Below, piece by piece: positions 25,943 through 34,496 of a stretch of DNA of 64,000 nucleotides. A program made the position numbers and the translations under genes. The first letter of the stretch is position 1. Each line of letters begins with the position of its first letter. This DNA comes from VXRN01 sp963664365 (lineage in GTDB: Bacteria > Chloroflexota > Dehalococcoidia > Lucifugimonadales > UBA1123), in contig OY761144.1 in NCBI GenBank assembly GCA_963664365.1, forward strand, positions 3,162,001-3,226,000, in the 5' to 3' direction. Under the pieces are notes generated by a model. The model was not told the DNA's origin. It searched no databases and saw nothing but the letters and a program-made list of their open reading frames with translations.

Positions 25943-27151
25943 TCAGTTGGTCGCCTCGACGTACTCACTCCAGCGTTCTTCGAGAGTGGAATCTGCGACG
26001 GTATCCATGATGTACTGTCCGAACTCCGCGCTGGTCGCGCCGGTGTCGCGGCCCGTCATGACGATCTTGCGCTCGTACTGGCCGCAGACGTCGATGGCCT
26101 TGTGCAGCCTGGCGCCGACGTCGGTATAGCCGATGTGCTCGAGCATCATGCCTCCGGCGCGGAGCAGCGAACTGGGGTCGGCGAATTGGGCGCGGTTCTC
26201 CCGAACCATCCGGGGCGCGCTGCCGTGGATCGCCTCGAACATAGCGTGCTGCTTGCCGACGTTCGCGCTGCCCGCGGTCCCGACGCCGCCCTGGATCTGC
26301 GCGGCCTCGTCGGAGAGGATGTCGCCGTACAGGTTGGGCAGGGCGAGCACCTGGAAGTCCTTCTGGCGGGCGGGGTTTATGAGCGCGGCGGTCATGATGT
26401 CTATGTACCAGCCGTCCCACTCGATGCCGGGGTACTTTTCGGATACCTCGCCGGCGATGTCCAAAAACTTGCCGTCCGTGGTCTTGACGATGTTGGCCTT
26501 CGTGACGATCGTGACTCGCTGCCGCCCGGTGCGCTGCGCGTGGGCAAAAGCCGCGTCGATGATCCGGCGCGAACCCTGAGAGGTGATCACGCGGAAGTCC
26601 ACGCCGAGGTCTTCGGTGACGTTGATGCCCTGGCTGCCGACGGCGTACATGTCCTCGGTGTTCTCGCGGAAGAAAGTCCAGTCGATGCCCTTGTCGGGAA
26701 TCCTCACGGGCCTGATGTTGGCAAACAGATCGAGCTCCTTACGCATTGCGACGTTCGCGCTCTCCAGGTTGGGCCAGCCGTCGCCCTGCTCCGGCGTGTG
26801 CGTGGGACCTTTTAGCGTGACGTGGCACTTGTTGATCTCGGCGAGCACGTCGTCCGGAATGGACTTCATGCGCTCGGCTCGGTTCTCGATAGTGAGGCCG
26901 TCGATAACTCTGAACTCCAACTTTCCCGAATCTACCTCGTCCTTGAGCAGGCTCTCGAGGACGGTCTGCGTTTCGGCGCTGATAGCCGGGCCGATGCCGT
27001 CGCCGCCCAACATTCCCACGACGATGGGAGAGACCTTGGAGTAGTCCACCCATTCAGGTTCGTTCTTCAGACGCTCGACGCGCTCCAACTGCTGGGTCAC
27101 CACCTGGCCGAAGTGCTCTTTGGCGGCCTCTATAATCTGATTGTCGGCCAA
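25943..27151 (-). CDS. icd: Isocitrate dehydrogenase (isocitrate/isopropylmalate dehydrogenase family)
   Basis: A 402-residue beta-decarboxylating dehydrogenase. The substrate motif S131-x-N133-x3-R137, followed by IRPVR, matches isocitrate dehydrogenases rather than isopropylmalate enzymes; the metal-binding aspartates lie in YGDILSDEAAQ. It converts isocitrate to 2-oxoglutarate, the substrate of the Kor-type enzyme whose genes lie at the right end of the window. The start is TTG with a perfect AAAGGAG six bases upstream. Cofactor preference is not clear from sequence. Confidence 0.9.
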   Translation of the reverse strand: MADNQIIEAAKEHFGQVVTQQLERVERLKNEPEWVDYSKVSPIVVGMLGGDGIGPAISAETQTVLESLLKDEVDSGKLEFRVIDGLTIENRAERMKSIPDDVLAEINKCHVTLKGPTHTPEQGDGWPNLESANVAMRKELDLFANIRPVRIPDKGIDWTFFRENTEDMYAVGSQGINVTEDLGVDFRVITSQGSRRIIDAAFAHAQRTGRQRVTIVTKANIVKTTDGKFLDIAGEVSEKYPGIEWDGWYIDIMTAALINPARQKDFQVLALPNLYGDILSDEAAQIQGGVGTAGSANVGKQHAMFEAIHGSAPRMVRENRAQFADPSSLLRAGGMMLEHIGYTDVGARLHKAIDVCGQYERKIVMTGRDTGATSAEFGQYIMDTVADSTLEERWSEYVEATN

Positions 27152-27220
27152 TTCCGGCTCCTTTCAAGTGTGCTTCGATCTATGGCCCCCGACATTGTTG
27201 GGGTCACTAGTTGTACTAAC

Positions 27221-29050
27221 TCAAGATTCGATAGTTACAAGAACCTGGTCTCTCACCACCTGTGTACCGGGCGCGACGGGCAGCGACTTGACAGTCCCGC
27301 TCACGGGAGAGGGGATTGTGTTCTGCATTTTCATAGCTTCCAGAACGAGGAGCGGCTCCCCAGACTCGATCCGCTGGCCCACCTCCACGGCGAGGCTAAG
27401 CAGTATGCCCGGCATGGGAGACCTGACTGCGGTCTCACCCTCGGCTACGCTCTCGGACTGGGCGGGTGAGGCTTGGACTGACGGAGCCGCAGCGGGAGTG
27501 GACGGCCTCGTCGCTGGCTGAGGGGTGGGAGAACTGCCTCCAACCGGGTCCACCTCGACCTCAAAGAAGTTGTCCCCAACGTACACGTTGAATCGGCGCG
27601 ATCTGGAACTTCTGGGCGGCGCCTCGGCAGCGGGAGAAACGGCGGCGGGTTCGCTGGGCGCTTCTTCGGCGGCCTGCTCGAGGCCGTGCTTGATGCGAAG
27701 GAAGCTGAGGCCGGTCTGCGGATACAGCGCGTAGGTCAGCACGTCGTCTATGTCGTCGGTCACGTCGGCGACGGCGGCCCTGGCCGCGTCAAGTTCGGGG
27801 TCCAGGGCGTCGCCCGGACGCTCCGGCGGCGGCTCGGATTTTCCTCCGTCGCCCTCTACTACCTTGTCGATTATCTCTGAACTGATTGGGGATACGGGCT
27901 TGCCGTAGTTTCCCCTGACGTACTCTTTTACGGGGTCGGATATGACGGCGTATCGCCCGAACAGGACATTGTTCACCGCCTGCGCGCCGACCATCTGGCT
28001 CATCGGAGTCACCAGGGGCGGGTATCCGAGGTCGGCGCGAGTGGAGGACATATTGGCCAAGACCTCGTCCAGCTTGTCGAGCGCGTCGGCCTCCCTCAGT
28101 TGTGACACCATGTTGGAGGCCATGCCTCCGGGGATCTGGTGGCTGAGAACTCTCGCGTCTATGACCGCGGAGCGGGTTGATTCAAGCTGGCTCCGGTACT
28201 TGGACAGCGCGGTTTCGAGCTTGTCGCCAAGCTCCAGCAGGGCCGACAGGTCGATTCCGGGGTCGCGCTCCGTGCCGCCAAGCGCGACGACAATGGGTTC
28301 GACGGCGGGCTGGGACGTTCTAAGCGCGAGCGGCGCGAGGCACACGTCCAATACGTCCACCCCCGCCTCGACCGCCTTCAGCGCGGTCATGGAGGCCATG
28401 CCGCTGGTGTAGTGCAGGTGAAGCTGGATGGGAATATCGACCTCGGACTTGAGCGCGGAAATCAACTCGAAGGCGTCGTAAGGCGCCATGAGTCCGCCCA
28501 TGTCCTTGACGCAGATACTGTCTGCGCCCATGTCCCGCAGGCCGCGTACCTTATCCACATAGTAGTCGAGATTGTAGATGTCGCCGCCCATTCGGCCCTC
28601 GTCGGTGACGGTGTAGCAGACGGTAAGCTGAAGATGCTTGCCGGACTGCTTGACGGCGCGCGCGGCGCGTTCGAGGTTCGGCTCGTAGTTCAGGGCGTCG
28701 AAGACGCGGAACACGTCGATGCCGTTTTCGGCGGACCGCTCCACGAAAGCATCGACAACGTCGTCGGCGTAATTCCTGTACCCGACCAGGGACTGCCCCC
28801 TGAGAAGCATGGTGAGCGGCGTGTTTCTGATAAGGCTCTTGAAAGACCTGAGCCGCTCCCAGGGATCTTCGGCGAGGAATCGGGTGGCGGCGTCGAAGGT
28901 CGCTCCTCCCCAGACCTCCATCGAGTGGAAGCCCACGGAGTCCATCTCCTCGGCCAGAGGCAGCATGTCCTCAGTCTTCAGGCGCGTTGCCAGCAGACTC
29001 TGGTGCGCGTCCCTGAAGGTGGTGTCGGTCAGTTTTAGGGGAGTGGTCAT
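27221..29050 (-). CDS. Biotin-dependent carboxyltransferase (pyruvate carboxylase B / oxaloacetate decarboxylase alpha type)
   Basis: A 609-residue two-part enzyme. Residues 1-290 form the TIM-barrel carboxyltransferase (LTDTTFRDAHQSLLATR; CVKDMGGLMAP; LHLHYTSGMA), with the family's C-terminal helical domain to about 480. After a Pro/Ala-rich linker comes a biotinyl domain with the carrier lysine in VLEAMKMQ (about residue 574). It would carboxylate pyruvate to oxaloacetate or run a transcarboxylation with the acyl-CoA partner encoded at 32110. The biotin carboxylase subunit is not in the window. It is the first gene of the operon with isocitrate and malate dehydrogenase. Confidence 0.92.
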   Translation of the reverse strand: MTTPLKLTDTTFRDAHQSLLATRLKTEDMLPLAEEMDSVGFHSMEVWGGATFDAATRFLAEDPWERLRSFKSLIRNTPLTMLLRGQSLVGYRNYADDVVDAFVERSAENGIDVFRVFDALNYEPNLERAARAVKQSGKHLQLTVCYTVTDEGRMGGDIYNLDYYVDKVRGLRDMGADSICVKDMGGLMAPYDAFELISALKSEVDIPIQLHLHYTSGMASMTALKAVEAGVDVLDVCLAPLALRTSQPAVEPIVVALGGTERDPGIDLSALLELGDKLETALSKYRSQLESTRSAVIDARVLSHQIPGGMASNMVSQLREADALDKLDEVLANMSSTRADLGYPPLVTPMSQMVGAQAVNNVLFGRYAVISDPVKEYVRGNYGKPVSPISSEIIDKVVEGDGGKSEPPPERPGDALDPELDAARAAVADVTDDIDDVLTYALYPQTGLSFLRIKHGLEQAAEEAPSEPAAVSPAAEAPPRSSRSRRFNVYVGDNFFEVEVDPVGGSSPTPQPATRPSTPAAAPSVQASPAQSESVAEGETAVRSPMPGILLSLAVEVGQRIESGEPLLVLEAMKMQNTIPSPVSGTVKSLPVAPGTQVVRDQVLVTIES

Positions 29051-29102
29051 GGTTTCAGCGATGGGTTAGCTTGCCTCCGGCATCAAATGGTATCAAGATA
29101 AG

Positions 29103-29660
29103 CTATGCAGAGAAAACATCACTCACCGGGCAGGTGAAGCCGGGCAGCACATCGCCGCCCTCGAGCGTGTCGTCTCCTGAGAGCGTTTGCATCGCGCCGC
29201 CCTCGTCGTACACATCTATCGTTTGGGCTACCGGATGCACAACCCACGCCAGCCGAACTCCGTGCTCCAGCCATATCAACGCCTTGTCTCTTACTTCCCC
29301 GAGGCTGTCGCTTGGGGACACTACTTCAACGACCAGATCGGGGACGACCTCGGAGTAGCCGGGTACGTCTTCGCCGATCGGCAATCTTTCGGATGATATG
29401 TATGCTACGTCAGGCTCTCGCACGGTGTCCGGGTCGCGTCCCAGCAGGACGCCCGTATCGGAAGCGAGCAGTGTTCCCAAGGCGCGGGGCATGATGAAGG
29501 CTCCCAGCAGAAGCACCAATTTCACCACAATCCTGCCATGATTCACTCCGGCTGCCATGGTTTCGTATAGAACTCCTCTTACTAACTCACCCCTGACTCC
29601 TTGACCGGACAGGCTCATCAGGTCATCGGCTGTCAGCAGCTTGGGTTTGGTGGTCGTCAT
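29103..29660 (-). CDS. Uma2 family protein (PD-(D/E)XK-like, DUF820)
   Basis: About 185 residues from the ATG at 29660, which has GAGG eight bases upstream; a GTG three codons earlier is possible. Characteristic Uma2 signatures are present: LTADDLMSL near the N-terminus, REPDVAYIS, PDLVVEVVSPSDSLGEVRDK and WLEHGVRLAWVVHP. The fold is that of restriction-like nucleases, with acids in PDV and the VEVVS strand. The biological role of the family is unsettled. A second, diverged Uma2 gene lies at 30878. Confidence 0.9.
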   Translation of the reverse strand: MTTTKPKLLTADDLMSLSGQGVRGELVRGVLYETMAAGVNHGRIVVKLVLLLGAFIMPRALGTLLASDTGVLLGRDPDTVREPDVAYISSERLPIGEDVPGYSEVVPDLVVEVVSPSDSLGEVRDKALIWLEHGVRLAWVVHPVAQTIDVYDEGGAMQTLSGDDTLEGGDVLPGFTCPVSDVFSA

Positions 29661-29703
29661 AGCGGTCACCTCGTTTCAGATGGCCATCGGATGTTGTGGA
29701 CGG

Positions 29704-30729
29704 TCACAATGCTCCCATGCGTCGCAGGTTGCGAAAGAACACAGCGGCGTTTTCCAATTTGTTCGTGTCTTCCTGTTCTAGACCGTCCGGGCTAAAGTGC
29801 ATGATGTCATTACGTTTTTCTCTCACCCAGTCTAGTTGCTTCACAAACTCCTTACGGTCGATCTTCAGGCTAAGCCGACTCCAGTGTTCTTCCTTTCCAA
29901 GCAACTGGCAATATCCACCTAGAGTAAGATCTTGGGGCCCGGATATCTGCCGTCCGCCCTCTGAGATTGGTAACGCTTCTGCTATCTCTTCAATCGTGAA
30001 CTTCCTATGGACAAGATTGCGTAGGTAGCCTTCTATCTCGCCAATGAGCAGAAATGGTCCGGCAAGCTGCACGAACTGGTGAGAGATGTCGGTTGCGGTT
30101 ACGATACCTGTAATGGCTCTATTACTGCCTCTTACTAGAACATATCCATGCTGTGAAATATCTGCAATAGCATCGAACAAAGGTGCCCCAATACGAATTT
30201 CCCTCGCGACAGGGTCCATGCAATCGCTAACAAAGTCGTAGCTATGTTGTAGCGACAACTTCGTACCGATCGACTTCCAGCTAATAATCCCCTTGACATC
30301 GCGTTCGTTTGTCATAACTGGCAATTGAGAGAAATCGTTCATCTGCATTAGGGTTGTAGCTACTTCGAGAGGATTGTCGGGTTTCACACAAGTGGGCTTG
30401 CGATTTGCTGCCTCAAGCGCACCTATACGGATAGTCGGGTCAGTCTGCTCTCCTAAGGGTGCGATACCTTCAACAGCTTCAGGGTCGAGCGTAATGGAAA
30501 TCTGCGCGTCTATCCAAGTGACCTCAAAATCCGGAACTGTTCGTAGTTCCAGTTCCTCAAGCATGTTCCTGATTTGGCTTACCACATAGCTACCCCGCCG
30601 GGCATATCCAAACCACCTCAGAAAATCTCGGACCGTCAACTTTTCAGGAGTAGGCGCGGCTCCTCCATCAACTTCACGCTTCATCCGAGCAGCTAGTGTT
30701 TCAAGTTTTCCATGCACTTGGTGGTTCAC
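29704..30729 (-). CDS. CBS-pair protein with C-terminal HEPN-like domain
   Basis: A 341-residue protein starting at a GTG (VNHQVHGK) preceded by GGAGG at six bases; an ATG 16 codons upstream lacks a Shine-Dalgarno. Residues ~110-230 form two CBS motifs (EVATTLMQMNDFSQLPVMTN...GIISW and LFDAIADISQHGYVLVRG...GIVTATDIS), which usually bind adenine nucleotides. The last 100 residues are helical and contain R306-NDIM-H311, the RxxxxH signature of HEPN ribonucleases. A nucleotide-gated RNase is a reasonable inference. The DNA is visibly more A/T-rich than its neighbours, suggesting transfer. Confidence 0.7.
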   Translation of the reverse strand: MNHQVHGKLETLAARMKREVDGGAAPTPEKLTVRDFLRWFGYARRGSYVVSQIRNMLEELELRTVPDFEVTWIDAQISITLDPEAVEGIAPLGEQTDPTIRIGALEAANRKPTCVKPDNPLEVATTLMQMNDFSQLPVMTNERDVKGIISWKSIGTKLSLQHSYDFVSDCMDPVAREIRIGAPLFDAIADISQHGYVLVRGSNRAITGIVTATDISHQFVQLAGPFLLIGEIEGYLRNLVHRKFTIEEIAEALPISEGGRQISGPQDLTLGGYCQLLGKEEHWSRLSLKIDRKEFVKQLDWVREKRNDIMHFSPDGLEQEDTNKLENAAVFFRNLRRMGAL

Positions 30730-30877
30730 CTGGCTACCTCCAGTTTCGGCTGACAAGGCTCTGCCCAAACCTCTCATGCCATTTGGGAGCTACGAGATTG
30801 GGAATCACACACGGCTCTCCAGTCATGTATGCGCATATTAAGGTGTCGTTAGGCAGAATTTGGAGTTTAGGCATCGG

Positions 30878-31594
30878 TCAGCCCCGTTGGGAACGGAACA
30901 GTCTGTCCCTGAGTCTGGCAATTTCGGCTTCGGCCTCGATGCGGGCGGTTCTCTCGCGGTCTCGCTCCTCTAGCGCTTCCAGAGCTTCCTCATATGTAGT
31001 CAGGTACTCTTGGGTTTCGGGGTCCCAGAATCGCAGTTGATTTTTGGTGTCAGCGCATAGGTAGAGGGACAGAGCGGGGCTGTACCCTCGTATCTCGCCG
31101 TTGGCTTCTTCCGTCAACTCGATCGGGCGGTAGGCCCCGCCGATAAGGAGGCCACCCCACAACGGCTGTGAGTAGAAGCCCTTGCCTGAGCCGTCGAATC
31201 TCCAGAATTCGGGTACGTTCAGCCCGGCGTATCCTTCCTGCTTGATGGTTTCGTCGCGCCTCGCGGTCGTCCTCAAAGCTATCTCCAAGACGAAATCAGG
31301 GGGCTTGCCAACTTCGGAGATCACGTAACCGTTCCGCGCGACGATGGCCTCCGGGTCCACTCCGAACGCGACTACGCAGTCGGGGTAGAAGAGTTGTCTC
31401 CAGTCCTGGACGGAGCCAATGCTAACGATGAGGTATCCTTCGCCCGCCACGAGGACGTCGCCGCGCTTACCCAAGTGAGCTTGCAAGGTGGATCCGGTCC
31501 GTACGGAGTGTTTGTATTGCTGCATGTCGCGTTTCTTCGGCGGATCGGGCAGTGATTCGATGGCGGCGGTGGCTATGTCGAGCTTGGTGGTCAT
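30878..31594 (-). CDS. Uma2 family protein with coiled-coil tail
   Basis: A 238-residue protein with the Uma2 core in the middle: YPDCVVAFGVDPEA, KPPDFVLEIALRTTARRDETIKQEGYAGL and PEFWRFD. The last ~50 residues are a charged coiled coil (EEALEALEERDRERTARIEAEAEIARLRDRLF), as in many cyanobacterial and Chloroflexota Uma2 proteins. GGAG lies nine bases before the ATG. It is separated from the other Uma2 gene by the CBS-HEPN gene on the same strand. The function is not known. Confidence 0.88.
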   Translation of the reverse strand: MTTKLDIATAAIESLPDPPKKRDMQQYKHSVRTGSTLQAHLGKRGDVLVAGEGYLIVSIGSVQDWRQLFYPDCVVAFGVDPEAIVARNGYVISEVGKPPDFVLEIALRTTARRDETIKQEGYAGLNVPEFWRFDGSGKGFYSQPLWGGLLIGGAYRPIELTEEANGEIRGYSPALSLYLCADTKNQLRFWDPETQEYLTTYEEALEALEERDRERTARIEAEAEIARLRDRLFRSQRG

Positions 31595-31680
31595 GGCTGG
31601 TCTCCGTTCGGCTATCGCGCGGATCCCGCTTGGGTCTCTTATTTAGTACATTGAAGTGTATTGCAGCATCAGGGTTTCCT

Positions 31681-31869
31681 TCAATCCCGGCTGCGCCAAG
31701 TGACGTTCGCGCCGAAGCCCCTGACGAGCGCAGGGTTCCGAGCTGTCATGCGCCAGGCGGAGATGCCGCTTCTGGTCGTAGTCGGGGTTTGGGCGGCTTC
31801 GTCCGACAGAAAAGCCTCGACTGCCGCAATCACGGCGGATACTACATCTGCGCTTAGTTCGTCGCTCAT
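31681..31869 (-). CDS. Small protein, possible carboxylase accessory subunit
   Basis: A 62-residue protein, MSDELSADVVSAVIAAVEAF..., with one amphipathic helix and then a basic, Trp-containing tail (SAWRMTARN, VTWRSRD). It lies 12 bases after the small coiled-coil gene and in line with the acyl-CoA carboxyltransferase upstream. A short helix followed by a W-R-rich tail recalls small epsilon-type subunits of acyl-CoA carboxylases, but I cannot assign it to a family. The Shine-Dalgarno is weak, so the start is uncertain. Confidence 0.5.
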   Translation of the reverse strand: MSDELSADVVSAVIAAVEAFLSDEAAQTPTTTRSGISAWRMTARNPALVRGFGANVTWRSRD

Positions 31870-31880
31870 GTCTGTCTCAA

Positions 31881-32087
31881 CTAGAGTAGTTTCAGGACGC
31901 CTACGATTACTCCTCCTATGAGCAGTTGTACGCCGACCAGTTTCCACGTCTGCGTGTTGATGGCGCGTTCTAGGTCACCTCTGAGTCGTTCCAAGTTGGC
32001 TTGGACTCGCTCCACGTCTGCCTTTGTTGCGAGGTGCTCATAAGCTCCTTCGAGGTATGCAAGCCTCTCTTCGGTGGATACAGCCAT
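31881..32087 (-). CDS. Small coiled-coil protein with one C-terminal membrane helix
   Basis: A 68-residue protein. Residues 1-45 form a charged coiled coil (ERLAYLEGAYEHLATKADVERVQANLERLRGDL), and residues 48-68 a single membrane helix (WKLVGVQLLIGGVIVGVLKLL). The layout is like that of XhlA or DUF1640-type tail-anchored small proteins. The gene lies 22 bases after the carboxyltransferase stop with AAGGGGAC before the ATG, so it is probably in the same operon. The function is unknown. Confidence 0.65.
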   Translation of the reverse strand: MAVSTEERLAYLEGAYEHLATKADVERVQANLERLRGDLERAINTQTWKLVGVQLLIGGVIVGVLKLL

Positions 32088-32109
32088 ATCTGTCCCCTTC
32101 CGATCATTC

Positions 32110-33669
32110 CTAGAGCGGTATGCTCCCGTGCTTCTTGTTTGGCAACTGCTCCCTCTTGTTATGCAACATTTCGAGCGAACTGATTATCTTGGACCGCGTT
32201 TCGAGCGGATCGATCACGTCGTCTATCATGCCCCTGGCCGCGGCGGCGTAGGGGTTCATGAGTCGCTCCTCATAGTCTGCGATGAGCTCGGCGCGTCGCG
32301 CGTCGGGGTCATCCGCCCCCCTGATCTCGCTGCGGTGAATTATGTTCACCGCTCCGTCGGCGCCCATGACCGCGACCTCGCCGGTCGGCCACGAGAAGTT
32401 GATGTCGCCTGTCAGGTTCTTGCTGCTCATGACGATGTATGCGCCGCCGTACGCCTTTCGGGTGAGGACGCTAATCTTGGGAACCGTGGCTTCGGCGTAG
32501 GCGAAGATCAGCTTGGCGCCGTGACGGATGATGCCGCCGTACTCCTGGTTGGTGCCGGGCATGAATCCGGGAACGTCGATAAATGTCACGAGGGGGATGT
32601 TGAACGCGTCGCAGAACCTCACGAATCGAGCGGACTTGACCGCGGCGTCGATGTCCAGCACTCCGGCCATGTGGTGGGGCTGGTTGGCGACGATTCCGAC
32701 CACACGGCCGCCGAACCTGGAGAAGCCGACCAAAATGTTCTGGGCGAAGTTCTCGTGGACCTGCATCATCTCGCCGCCGTCAACGACGCCCTGGATCACG
32801 TCGAGCATGTTGTAGGGCTGGTTGGGGTTGTCCGGGACCACGTGGGCGAGACCCGGATCGGAAGTTTCGTCGAGGTACACGGCATCCGCCATCGGGGGAT
32901 CCTGCATATTATTGAGAGGCAGGAAGCTGAGCAGACGTCGTACCTCTGACAGACATGCTTCTTCTCCGTCTATCGCGAAGTGCGCGACGCCGCTGCGTAC
33001 AGAGTGCGCCGCCGCGCCGCCCAGGTCTTCGTGCGACACGTTCTCTCCCGTGACCGAGCGGATCACGTCCGGCCCGGTTATGTACATCTGCCCGACTCCG
33101 GACGCCATGAAGATGAAGTCCGTCAGCGCGGGGGAGTAGGTCGCGCCGCCGGCGGCAGGGCCGAGAATCACCGATATCTGTGGAACGACGCCGGATGCCC
33201 AGACGTTCTTGTGGAAGATCGCGCTGTACCCGGCGAGGCTGTCTATGCCCTCCTGGATTCGCGCGCCGCCGGAGTCTATCAGTCCGACCACGGGCGCCCC
33301 GGTGGTGATCGCGAGATCCATGACCTTGCATATCTTCTGCGCAACCACCTCGGAAAGTGAGCCGCCGAACACCGTGAAGTCCTGGGCATAGACGAATACG
33401 CTCCGGCCGTCCACCTTTCCGTGTCCGGTTACGACGGCGTCTCCGAGGTACTGCTGGTCGGCGAGTCCGAAGTCGGTAGCTCGGTGAGTGACGAACGTGT
33501 CTATCTCCTGAAAGGAGCCATCGTCCAGCAGAATGTCGATCCGCTCTCGCGCAGTCAGCTTGCCCCGGCCGTGCTGGGCGTCGATGCGCCTCTGACCGCC
33601 GCCGAGCGTCGCCTGCTTTCGCATCTGGCGGAGCTGTGACCGCCTATCAACTTTGCGTCTGATGACCAA
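32110..33669 (-). CDS. Acyl-CoA carboxylase carboxyltransferase subunit (PccB/MmdA type)
   Basis: A 519-residue crotonase-fold carboxyltransferase of the propionyl/methylmalonyl-CoA group. Two oxyanion-hole regions are visible: GLIDSGGARIQEG with GPAAGGATYSPALTD in the N half, and DVPGFMPGTNQEYGGIIRHGAK with RKAYGGAYIVMSSK in the C half. It would transfer a carboxyl group between biotin and an acyl-CoA. Together with the biotinyl carboxyltransferase at 27221 it could support propionyl-CoA carboxylation or transcarboxylation. The TTG start has only a weak Shine-Dalgarno; an ATG 15 codons in is an alternative. Confidence 0.93.
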   Translation of the reverse strand: MVIRRKVDRRSQLRQMRKQATLGGGQRRIDAQHGRGKLTARERIDILLDDGSFQEIDTFVTHRATDFGLADQQYLGDAVVTGHGKVDGRSVFVYAQDFTVFGGSLSEVVAQKICKVMDLAITTGAPVVGLIDSGGARIQEGIDSLAGYSAIFHKNVWASGVVPQISVILGPAAGGATYSPALTDFIFMASGVGQMYITGPDVIRSVTGENVSHEDLGGAAAHSVRSGVAHFAIDGEEACLSEVRRLLSFLPLNNMQDPPMADAVYLDETSDPGLAHVVPDNPNQPYNMLDVIQGVVDGGEMMQVHENFAQNILVGFSRFGGRVVGIVANQPHHMAGVLDIDAAVKSARFVRFCDAFNIPLVTFIDVPGFMPGTNQEYGGIIRHGAKLIFAYAEATVPKISVLTRKAYGGAYIVMSSKNLTGDINFSWPTGEVAVMGADGAVNIIHRSEIRGADDPDARRAELIADYEERLMNPYAAAARGMIDDVIDPLETRSKIISSLEMLHNKREQLPNKKHGSIPL

Positions 33670-33784
33670 CTTTGAAGTGCCTTGGGATGTGCTGGAACAA
33701 GTTTACAGAGATTGGCAACGTCGGGCAACACGAAAGCCGTCCCAGAGCCTGTGTCAGTTCTGTAGGCGCACACGCGAGCGCGAA

Positions 33785-33880
33785 AATCCCCTCTCCCTCG
33801 AAGGAGAGGGCTAGAGCCTGCCCCGTACTCCGATACGGGGGTGAGGGTGATACGCCCGCCTACCAATCTGACACGGGCTC
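33785..33880 (+). repeat. Composite repeat: module A interrupted by module B, then tail C
   Basis: The A palindrome (CCCCTCTCCCTCGAAGGAGA) is followed by GGGCTA, a 25-base module B unit (GAGCCTGCCCCGTACTCCGA + TACGG), the rest of A (GGGTGAGGGTG) and tail C (CGCCTACCAATCTGACACGG). A preceding ACACGCGAGCGCGAAAATC is shared with the copy split by the IS at 34497. Confidence 0.85.
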
Positions 33881-33916
33881 AACCGCCAATTGACGATAGC
33901 GTTTGAAACAGTTTCT

Positions 33917-33925
33917 TGTTACAAT
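33917..33925 (+). promoter_or_regulatory. Extended -10 promoter of the MarR gene
   Basis: TGTTACAAT is an extended -10 (TGn plus TACAAT). Transcription would start near 33932, which argues that the MarR start is the GTG at 33955 rather than an in-frame TTG at 33916. Confidence 0.5.
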
Positions 33926-33954
33926 CATCAAAACAAGTTGCGGCAGGCCATAGA

Positions 33955-34431
33955 GTGATATACGCGCAGCATCAATTTCAAAGTCGCCCTGCGGAGGCGT
34001 CGCAGCCGAACCTCGGCGCGTGCGTCGCCGACTTGATGAACGTCTTCGACAAGGGGATGACCGACGAGGTCGAGGCATACGACCTCTCCTCCCTGGAGTT
34101 CAGCATCCTAAGGACCTGTATGCAAAGAGGCGAGTGTACCACCACCCAGTTGGCCGAAATGCTCCCTGTGGACGCCCCGCGCATCAGCCGCATGGTGACC
34201 AGGCTGGTCAATATGGGCCTGATGAGCAGGCGCCGCCTCCAAGACGACCGCCGCGTCGTGATGCTCAGACTCACCAAGAGGGGCAACGAGTTGACGCTGC
34301 AGATCGATCAGCGTGTCCGCAGATACGACGCCAAGCTCATGGAGGGCGTCACTGAAGAAGAGATTCAAGTCTTCGCGTCCGCCACCGCCAGGATACTCGC
34401 CAACTACGTCGCCCTGCACCAACCCGGCTAG
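33955..34431 (+). CDS. MarR family transcriptional regulator
   Basis: About 158 residues from the GTG at 33955. It has the MarR winged helix-turn-helix: LSSLEFSILRTCMQRGECTTTQLAEMLPVDAPRISRMVTRLVNMGLMSRRRLQDDRRVVMLRLTKRG. The wing carries the conserved D-D-R-R segment, and the ends form dimerisation helices. MarR proteins usually repress an adjacent gene or their own and respond to small phenolic or oxidant ligands; no ligand can be read here. It is divergent from the carboxyltransferase gene, with a composite repeat between. Confidence 0.85.
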   Translation: MIYAQHQFQSRPAEASQPNLGACVADLMNVFDKGMTDEVEAYDLSSLEFSILRTCMQRGECTTTQLAEMLPVDAPRISRMVTRLVNMGLMSRRRLQDDRRVVMLRLTKRGNELTLQIDQRVRRYDAKLMEGVTEEEIQVFASATARILANYVALHQPG

Positions 34432-34496
34432 CCCCAAGAACTTGTCCGGGATTAGTAGGCGCCCCACACGCGAGCGCGAAAATCCCCTCTCCCTCA

